DNA of 64,000 bases, from the NCBI GenBank assembly GCA_051294375.1, contig CM119263.1, positions 10,500,703 to 10,564,702 of the forward strand, read 5' to 3'. The notes under the pieces are model-generated. The model did not search any database. It was given only the letters and a program-made list of their open reading frames with translations, and was not told the DNA's origin. Positions 57,049 to 64,000 of this stretch are shown piece by piece. Origin of the DNA: Paraspadella gotoi. Its lineage: Eukaryota; Chaetognatha. Positions within the stretch are counted from its first letter, which is position 1. The number at the start of each line of letters is the position of its first letter. Position numbers and translations under genes: made by a program.

Positions 57049-57507
57049 AAATTCAATTAACCCAACGAAAGAAAGGATTACACAATAATATAAATCTGTA
57101 CGAAATATTGACATAAATTAGTTTGTTTGCGGGTAAAAACCGATATCAGTCAAATCTGACAATTAAAAGTTGGATGACGTCACCTTCGCTCGGAATCTCA
57201 GCTTAGTAATTGTTGTAGTCGTTGTTGTTGTTGTACTTTGTTCACCTCGAGAAAACGTCCGCTGTTGACTGCGGCGAAGAGGAAGAGGAGGAGGAGAGGA
57301 GCGGAGACGAAGCAGATGGAAGAAAAAAAAAGAGCGCATTCCCAGGTGCAGCGAGGAAAAGGTAAGGAGGTGCCGTTGTTGTTGTTGTTGTTGTTGTTGT
57401 TCACGACGTCGAATCCGTTCCACGTCTCGTTTGTCGGTTCAGACTTAACGGGGGGGGGTGGAATCGAGGAAGATGGAAGAGAATTACAATCATGTATTAG
57501 TTTAATA

Positions 57508-58124
57508 CTATCTAGGAAAAAAGTTAGAAACATTTTTAATTGAGGATATCTACTCGAAAACTTGCTCGATTTTTAAAAAATCAGGATGTTTCAGATTCTA
57601 CACTAAATTTCCTTTCAGTTGCTTCCTTCCATTTTTTCGTAGATCCAACCGTATAGAAGTTAGAGGCAAAATAAGATTGCTACCTCAAGTGAAAAATGGC
57701 GGAAAAAATCGCCTTTAGTTTTCCACAATTCTTGGTATTGAGTTATTTGTTTCTATTTCAAGTTGAGTTAGTTATTTTTTTCATTTTTTTAAATTTGGTT
57801 ATGCCGAATAGACAGCCCCTCTCTTTGGTTCATAAAGGTGCAATTGTAGCTCTGAGAAAAGAGGGAAAGACGCAACAATTCATCAGCAATAGACTTGGAA
57901 CGTCAACATCGGGGCTGAAAAGAATTGCGCTAAAGGTGTGGAAAAACATTTCACCTTTGTACCTCAATTCGCTTTATCAGAGCATGCCCAGACGAATGCA
58001 GGCAGTGGTCGATGCCGAGGGAGGGCATACCAAATATTGAGAATGTTTTACCCATGTTTTGTATATTTTTTATTGAATAAATGAACTTTTAAAAAAAAAT
58101 GTTTCTAACTTTTTTCCTAGATAG
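57508..58124 (+). mobile_element. Miniature Tc1-like transposon
   Basis: 617 bp bounded by inverted repeats of about 30 bp: CTATCTAGGAAAAAAGTTAG at 57508 and its exact complement ending at 58124. Both sides are flanked by TA (57506-57507 and 58125-58126), the target duplication of the Tc1/mariner superfamily. The interior is an internally deleted transposase gene, so the element is non-autonomous. The identical termini suggest recent movement. Confidence 0.92.
57801..58040 (+). pseudogene. Tc1 transposase remnant, in-frame internal deletion
   Basis: A 79-residue frame from the ATG at 57801; it is also open upstream to an ATG at 57696. The first part, MPNRQPLSLVHKGAIVALRK and onward to NRLGTSTSGLKRI, is the N-terminal helix-turn-helix of Tc1-type transposases. 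At about 57936 it switches directly to KVWKNISPLYLNSLYQSMPR and ends GGHTKY, the usual extreme C-terminus. The catalytic DDE domain (about 250 residues) is missing. The two ends stay in frame with no stop, so a short DNA-binding protein could be made. It cannot be an active transposase. Confidence 0.88.
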
Positions 58125-58199
58125 TACAACGATAATTGTGATTAAATGTTGTAAACTGTAAGAACTATGTCGAATTGATAGAATATGAGACAAATGCTT

Positions 58200-58446
58200 A
58201 CAGTAGCATCCGTCTAGAATTTCTGAGACGGCAAGCTCTGTAACTCGAATACAAATGATAATTCGAAAGCGAGTTTTTGTCTTGTTATCGAGTACTCATA
58301 TGGCTACTCCCCCTTCGGTAAGCCATTGCTCTACGACCACTTTTGGGACATAGCAGTTTACTGTAAAAGTTTACCTTGAGTGGGATTCGAATCCGACTAT
58401 TTCATTCTGCGTCGAAGTCTTAGTTTTTAACCACTCGGCCATCTCG
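58200..58446 (-). mobile_element. tRNA-derived SINE family B, copy 1
   Basis: Read on the minus strand, it starts with a tRNA-like head: GATGGCCGAGTGGTTAA (A box) and GGATTCGAATCCC (B box), both near perfect. A body of about 160 bp follows. It is almost identical to 59690-59859 and ends TCTAGACGGATGCTACTGTA. The head alone resembles a tRNA, but the body shows it is a SINE. Heads of the two copies differ. Confidence 0.88.
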
Positions 58447-59015
58447 TTAATTAAAATGAAAAATTCAAAAACCTCAATATAAATTTTGTTTTTTCTTTTC
58501 TTTTTAGTCAGATCTGCTTTCATTAGATACTGACTCTATAATTCACTTTGTCGGTCCCTCAATCTTGTCAGGCATTCACTTATATCATGTCAGAACATCG
58601 AATTATAATAAATTATGCAAAAAAAAAACGACATCCGTCTCTCCGTCCATCCATCCCACCTTAGCAAAAAACACCAGTTACTAATGGATGGATGGATTGG
58701 AATAAAATTTTGTGTGTGGGTAGGGAAGTGTGTGATTGAGCTGATATGAAGTTTTGATGGAATCGTTTGAGTGGAAATCAGTTTAAATGGAAAAAAACAA
58801 AATGTGTTTCACTAATTGATAATGCTTTTTTTCCCTTTTTATATTAAATGTAAATGCAAGATGTATTAATTAATCAAATAATTAATCAGTCAATTAATTA
58901 TCAAAACAAACTTTTGGATCAAAATAATTAATTAATTGCCAAATTAATTAATTAATTAACTTGAATTAATTATAAATTAATTATTAATTAATTAATTACC
59001 GATAATGATTGTGTG

Positions 59016-59199
59016 CAGATCCGACATTGTTTGCTTAAACTTATGTTACAACGTGTTACAATCTGTTAAGATCACAAATTGTTAGACATCGTTATTTCAC
59101 AAATTGAAAGTCAGAAAACGTTACAAGAATTATCATTGTATTAGCTTATTACCACTTAATTATTGTAGGCAGATCCGACATTGTTTGCTCAAACTTATT
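59016..59199 (+). repeat. 30-bp direct repeat pair
   Basis: GCAGATCCGACATTGTTTGC followed by T(T/C)AAACTTAT occurs at about 59017 and 59170 with one difference. It flanks about 120 bp of AT-rich sequence. Confidence 0.8.
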
Positions 59200-59611
59200 T
59201 TTTTGCAAATCAAAAACTTAAGATTATTTTTTTTTCAAAATGATTTCATTCTTTCATTCTCTCAATCATTAGCCTATTATTAATATTGATACAATAGACG
59301 ACAAGGTATAAAAAACATTTTCAGTTGTTTCACAATAAGCAACTGGATTAAAACACTTAATAAAACACACGTGGAAATGTTCAACTTTGCGGCCTCTGAC
59401 TTCCTCAATTTCAAACATTAAAAATAAGCCAGATATTCGCTTTCTTCTACGTATCAATCGTCGTCGTTGCGACGTTTCGTCATGAATCGGGAAACTTGGG
59501 ACTCGGATGTCGAAATCTCTGTCTTCGATTGTTGAATGTTTTGTTTCCCCAAAAAAATTAAAAGCGAACTTCCAGTTTTATATAATTTATTTAGTACAAA
59601 ATTTTTATGAA

Positions 59612-59859
59612 ATCATTTAGTCGAGTGCTTAGCGCGCCGGATTTCAACATTACGAAAAGGTTTCAGGTTCAAATCTGGCCGAAGCTACTTTTTACAATAG
59701 GTTCTGATGTCCCAAAATTGGTCCTAGAGCAATGGCTTACCGAAGGGGGAGTAGCCATATGTGTACTCGATATCAAGACAAAAGCTCTCTTTAAAATTAT
59801 CATTTGTACTCGAGTTACAGAGCTTGCCGTCTCAGAAATTCTAGACGGATGCTACTGTA
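59612..59859 (+). mobile_element. tRNA-derived SINE family B, copy 2
   Basis: The head reads AGTCGAGTGCTTAGCGCGCC (A-box-like) and CAGGTTCAAATCTGG (B box). It is clearly different from the head of copy 1. The body from about TGTCCCAAAATTGGTC to GGATGCTACTGTA matches copy 1 at more than 90% by eye. The body creates a spurious open frame. Confidence 0.88.
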
Positions 59860-60695
59860 CCTGAAAGTCAAGGATTTCGGTACTCGTATCTGAGGAAGAA
59901 ATATTCATTTTTATATTTCATTACACAAAATAAAAAAAAAATTCCGAAAGCACTTTTGAAAAGCGCGTTCGAGAATCACGTCTATGAAAACGCGTCGAAT
60001 CGCGATTTTTTTTTTCGCGATGATTTCGAAATCCGCGCGCGCGGGGAAACCTAAAGTTGCACGAGCAACCATTTTTGATGGCTTGCTTCATTTAACTTTT
60101 GTATTAGTTATTTTCTTTATCACAATGATTGTCATCCCCTGCCACATTAATTTGATTGCAAAAGTCTTCGTTACAAAACCATATGCACACAGCTTCTAGC
60201 TTTTGCATATCATCTCACATAATTATCAGTTTGTGATTTTTTGACCTCGCGTCCGGTCATTTTTCCCTGGTCATCTTAGTTGACCTTTTTTGACCAGTCT
60301 TTTCACCGTTCTCGTCGCTTTCTCGTGGCTTTCTTTCGGCACGAAAACCTCGGCACTTGTTATTCGAGTTAAAATGCTGATCAACTTTATCGTTTCTCTG
60401 GAAAAGATCGGCCGTATGGAACCGTAGTTTTTACGGAATCCAAGGATTTTTATACACCAATTTATTGTACTACATTAATTTTGCCAATTATTTACCTCTT
60501 TAAATAAATTTAAAATAAACTTATTTACGATTTATTCGTCATTCATTCGTCATTTACATTTTAGATTTATAAATCCTTGATCGAATCGAATCGAACGCGC
60601 GACCCCTCGAGGCATTAGAAAATAATAAAAAATTTCTACACAATGAATCTGCAAAATTATTTACAAGTAAAATTTTATTTAAAGAACAGTAACTT

Positions 60696-61378
60696 TCAAA
60701 GAATTGTGCATTTTTTCGAATCCGTCATTTCTAAACTGGAGCTTGAGTATTGTTTCATCAGCGTAGGATCCCGCAAAATGTCTGGAAAACAAACGTTAAA
60801 TCAAAGAGACATTTTTGTTAAGAAATACTAATAATTTACCTTTCCAGTAATTAGTACTTTGATTCTGCCTCGTGGTAGAAGTTTGCGACTTTTTCGTCGG
60901 GGACTTGTTCCTGTAAGCATTAAAATGACACATGAAAACCTTATTTATTTTCAGATCCATACCTCATTGTTATTTTCCAAATAGGCGGTTTTTTTAAAAT
61001 CTACTAGATAGATATTTCTGTGGCAGTTAATAACTGCCATATTTCCAAATTTTCTTTGGTCCCTCGATGTGAATATGAATTCTTAGACTGCAATCAATCA
61101 ATCAATTTTATACATTCATCTACAATATTCAGCTTGAATAAATCTCATCCTATCATTCTTGTTTTGCCAACCCGAACAATTTCTCTTCCAAAGCTCATCT
61201 AACAAACCATTAAATTCTTCATTAAAAAGTTCATCCTTCCATGACCAATTGCCAAGAGCCAAAACTGAAGGTCCCAAGATCAATGGTCTCATTCAGCTCA
61301 CCCGGTGTCATCTCCCGGAAGATAAACTTCGTTCCTGTTGTGGTCCAAAACGACGACGCCTCCCGCGTGGCCGCTCAT
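60696..61378 (-). CDS. Small CAAX-box protein, unknown family
   Basis: Three exons join in phase to 77 residues: 61302-61378, 60840-60910, 60696-60781. The ATG context is CAGGATGAG with A at -3. The first exon reads MSGHAGGVVVLDHNRNEVYL then PGDDTG. The second is rich in Ser, Thr and Lys. The third ends SLEMTDSKKCTIL. CTIL fits a CAAX box with a Leu end, the signal for geranylgeranylation, and the two preceding lysines are the usual basic neighbours. So the protein is probably lipid-anchored to a membrane. It is about the size of a G-protein gamma subunit, but I see none of the gamma motifs. Introns are about 390 and 58 bp with GTGAGC/CAG and GTAAAT/CAG borders. I do not recognise the family. 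Confidence 0.6.
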
Positions 61379-62430
61379 CCTGGATCGTCGGGTGTCGCTC
61401 GAAGAAGATTGGACGATGAAGGCGAATACTAGCTATTTAATTGTTTTGTATTTCTGGCCGAGCTCGACGGTAGCAATGATTGTTTAAACAGATATATATA
61501 AGCTTTTGTTTGAGAAACAATGAATTCGTTTTCCGTCGCCAAAAAAAATGAGGCGAAGATTTCTCCTTTTATCTTTTTTTTTTTATTTTCGCGTAGGTGG
61601 GCGTCGAGATCGAAAGGCGAAGACAAAGAAATAAAAGAGATAAGAAAGAAATACAGGATTCGGTGGAGACAATTTGAAGGAAACGGGTTCTAGGCGACGG
61701 GAAAACTTAGGATCTGAGATAAACGGCGAAATTCTTGAGCGAGAGGGAAAAAAAAATCCGGTTTTGCCGAATTGTCGAAATCCGAGATCTGGGATCGATG
61801 TCGGCGATTTTTAGTGATAAGTCCTATCAGAGTCGAGGTCTGTTACTACGTATTAGTACGCAATTACTAAGTATATCGTTTAAATGTTAAACCATGTATT
61901 CTTTAAAGCCGTGTCATGAGAACCCGTGTCTTTTTTATGTTTTATAACGCGTGTGTCATCATCCAAACAGGCTCGATCGTAATTATGAGGGTTTAGGTAG
62001 TTGAGTAATTGTTGCTTACATTGTCGTATCACGTGCCAATGCATTCGATTATTAGTTCTATTTAGTCTAAGCCAATATTTTGTAACAGAACAAAACTCAG
62101 TATCTGTATTCTAGCATGAGCAAACACGAGTTCATAGTAAAATAGAAAGAGCACAATCTCTTTTAACTAAGTAACTAGTACGAAGAGTTAAATTAAAATT
62201 AATTTAAAACATCAGTAAATAAGTTCTGACTGGAGAACTCGAGCTAAATATAATTCGCTTTTTGGTGGAAGCGTTTCGTGATTATTTAAAAACAATAAAT
62301 AACACTTCAACAATGTTTCGGATCATGGGGTAAGGGGCACAGAAGCGATTTACAGTTTCAACGTACAGACCCGATTTGTTTTTGTGTGTGGGCAAGGGGC
62401 CGGGGTGTGGGAGGGGAAGATGAAGGAGAG

Positions 62431-64000
62431 TCACTGAAAGGATTTTATCAACGAATGGTTGGAGTCGAAAATTCTGAGAATGAGAACGGCGACCAGATCG
62501 TAATTCCAATGAAGAACCATCATCGTCGTCGCCAAGATAATCGTCATAATCAACCGCGGTCTGTCAAAGCGAAACGGAGAATTATTGTAGTCGGGCATTG
62601 CCTAGGTTCACTCCGCCTATAAGCATGACTCTTTCAGTTGTGACCCGGTGGCTCATTGAGTAAAGCCATCAGCTCATGACCACTAGGTACCGGGTTCAAT
62701 CCCAACCCTGCGGGAAGAGTGAGGACGGCCGTAAGCCGCCTTGGGGGCGTGGCAAACCCCCAAGCCTGGTAACAAGCCCAGGACCCGTTCCATGACTGCT
62801 AGAGGGGGTTATAGAAGTTACGGATAGTCATCTTCTGCCCACTTAGCGCCTTATCCACATTATGATATTTTAAACATTAGTAATCATGATTCGCCAGATG
62901 ATTTGGATTTTAATTTCCAATCTAATTTCACGTTGACGACTTACTTGGTCAGAATAAAGGGCGTGGCCAAATTGTAGACGGTGTTAATCAATAGAATGGC
63001 TAGTTGAATGAGACAGAGAACGACGTTGATTAGTTTAGGGTAAACGAATCCTTGGAGGTTGTCGGGGTTCGGCTGAAAATTAATATTTAATCTTAGTGAT
63101 CTTTCGAAAGATGGGGGAAATGTATATAAAATTCCCGTACCATGTAGATATCTTGTTGATTCTTCTCCATCTTTTCAACCTGAAAGTAAAAACATTCATT
63201 AAAAAAGGGGGGGGGGAAATGAGTTATCAAATTAACAAATCAATCACAAAATTTAAAACATGGGAAAAGCGATCAAATCAACCAATCAATCTAACAATAC
63301 AACTCAAAGAATCAAAGCAAATCAATCGATCCCATTCACCTTGTGCTCGCAAGCTTCCAACTTCTCGTGAAGATCCCGACTCCTTTCCTCGCTTCTGTAG
63401 TCGACGATCTGCACTTCCTCCTTCTTGGCCAGAACGATCAACTCTTGCTTCAGGTTAAGTAGTTCCGTGTGCTGCAGGTCAATCTGATCGTTCAACTGGT
63501 CCTCCAAACGCTTAAGGGAAATTGAAAAAGGGAATGGCGGTAGAACTAATTAGTTTTATAACAAGAGCTATTTGACGAATTAATTCCGTTCTCTACTATT
63601 TATTTAATCATCCTGTTTTGACATTAGACCTAGTTTTGTTTGTTGTTATTGTCTGTAGTCTGTTCAATTCGGAGTAAAACGAATTTAATATGAACATTCT
63701 TATTCATATTTGGCAACACGTTTTTCTCAAGTTAATTGTTAAATCATTTATTTTCGCTAAAACACCTGATATCTGTATTCGGCGCTCTTCATCTCATCGT
63801 CGTAGTGAAGCCTCAATTCTTCCAAGTCTTTTCGCGCCTTCTGCTGCTGCCGCAACATATCCTGCATCTGTCGTTCGTGGGCCTCTCGCATCTCCATGAC
63901 GTCGCTGCGTGCGCGATTGACGCTCGCACATAGTTCATTAAGCAGCCACGCCTCCTGCGCCGCCGTGCCCGGCGTCGTCGTCGTCGTCGCGCCGTTGACG
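62431..64000 (-). CDS. TMCC: TMCC-family protein, 3' part
   Basis: Five exons give the last 233 residues: 63766-64000 (runs off the window), 63340-63510, 63141-63179, 62945-63072, 62431-62560. All borders are GT-AG and in phase. The protein has a long coiled coil with RLEDQLNDQIDLQHTELLNL, then RSEERSRDLHEKLEACEHKV (in TMCC1 the run is YERARDIQEALESCQTRV). Two hydrophobic segments follow: LINVVLCLIQLAILLINTVY and, after KPRL, a second one containing TIILATTMMVLHW. This matches the TMCC C-terminus, which places these proteins in the endoplasmic reticulum membrane with the coiled coil in the cytosol. The C-terminus runs about 20 residues past the usual family end. The 5' part of the gene is outside the window. 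Confidence 0.9.
62585..62853 (+). mobile_element. tRNA-derived SINE family A, copy 2
   Basis: Opens CGGGCATTGCC and CGCCTATAAGCATG, with A box ACCCGGTGGCTCATTGAGTA and B box CGGGTTCAATCCC, then a GC-rich body ending CACTTAGCGCCTT. It lies in the last TMCC intron, in the opposite orientation to the gene, and begins only about 25 bp from the 3' splice site at 62561. Confidence 0.85.

Noticed and set aside
58380-58446. A tRNA gene on the minus strand
   Set aside because: A and B boxes are good, but no full cloverleaf could be drawn, and the downstream body repeats at 59690-59859, so it is a SINE head.
59607-59864. 85-residue plus-strand frame
   Set aside because: It is the transcribed body of SINE family B, present in reverse at 58200-58446.

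Overview
The window is eukaryotic nuclear DNA from an invertebrate animal. Its genes are split by short GT-AG introns, and the intergenic DNA is AT-rich and full of (CT)n, (CTTTT)n and other microsatellites, tRNA-derived SINEs and DNA-transposon remnants. The recognisable genes are animal or ciliate-cell families: Tubby/TULP, dynein regulatory complex subunit 12, a DEG/ENaC sodium channel, a MATH-BTB protein and a TMCC coiled-coil membrane protein. I cannot assign a phylum. All functional names come from remembered family sequences, not from a database search. Exon borders were chosen by hand from splice signals, reading phase and homology.

Layout. 1-6.8 kb: microsatellites, a minisatellite and one copy of an interspersed repeat; no gene. 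6.8-21.85 kb: a very large imperfect inverted duplication, arms about 6.3 and 8.5 kb, meeting at a 25-N assembly gap. The left arm carries a 1,777-bp hAT-like foldback element with 8-bp target duplications, and the right arm preserves the empty site. I found no supported gene in the arms. 23.8-29.2 kb: a 13-exon Tubby-family gene on the minus strand (529 aa). 34.2-35.8 kb: a complete six-exon DRC12 gene on the plus strand (197 aa). 36.6-47.5 kb: a 20-exon DEG/ENaC channel on the minus strand (962 aa), with a MATH-BTB gene fragment inside its fourth intron. 47.7-56.3 kb: mostly repeats and unassigned sequence. 56.3-60 kb: a terminal exon of an unidentified gene, a miniature Tc1-like transposon and two SINEs that share a body but have different heads. 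60.7-61.4 kb: a three-exon gene for a 77-residue protein ending in a CAAX box. 62.4-64 kb: the 3' half of a TMCC gene, running off the window.

The strongest novelty is the channel. Its pore-forming ends and cysteine-rich extracellular core are typical DEG/ENaC. However, about 506 residues separate the CxCPxPC motif from the pre-TM2 strand, where ASIC channels have about 50. The extra ~450 residues are helical, carry five N-glycosylation sequons, and are encoded in frame by about ten consecutive exons. The channel also has GAT in place of the GAS-type selectivity filter and QG in place of the pre-TM1 HG motif. Tubby and DRC12, both cilium-related, lie head to head with an RFX-type X-box match between them.
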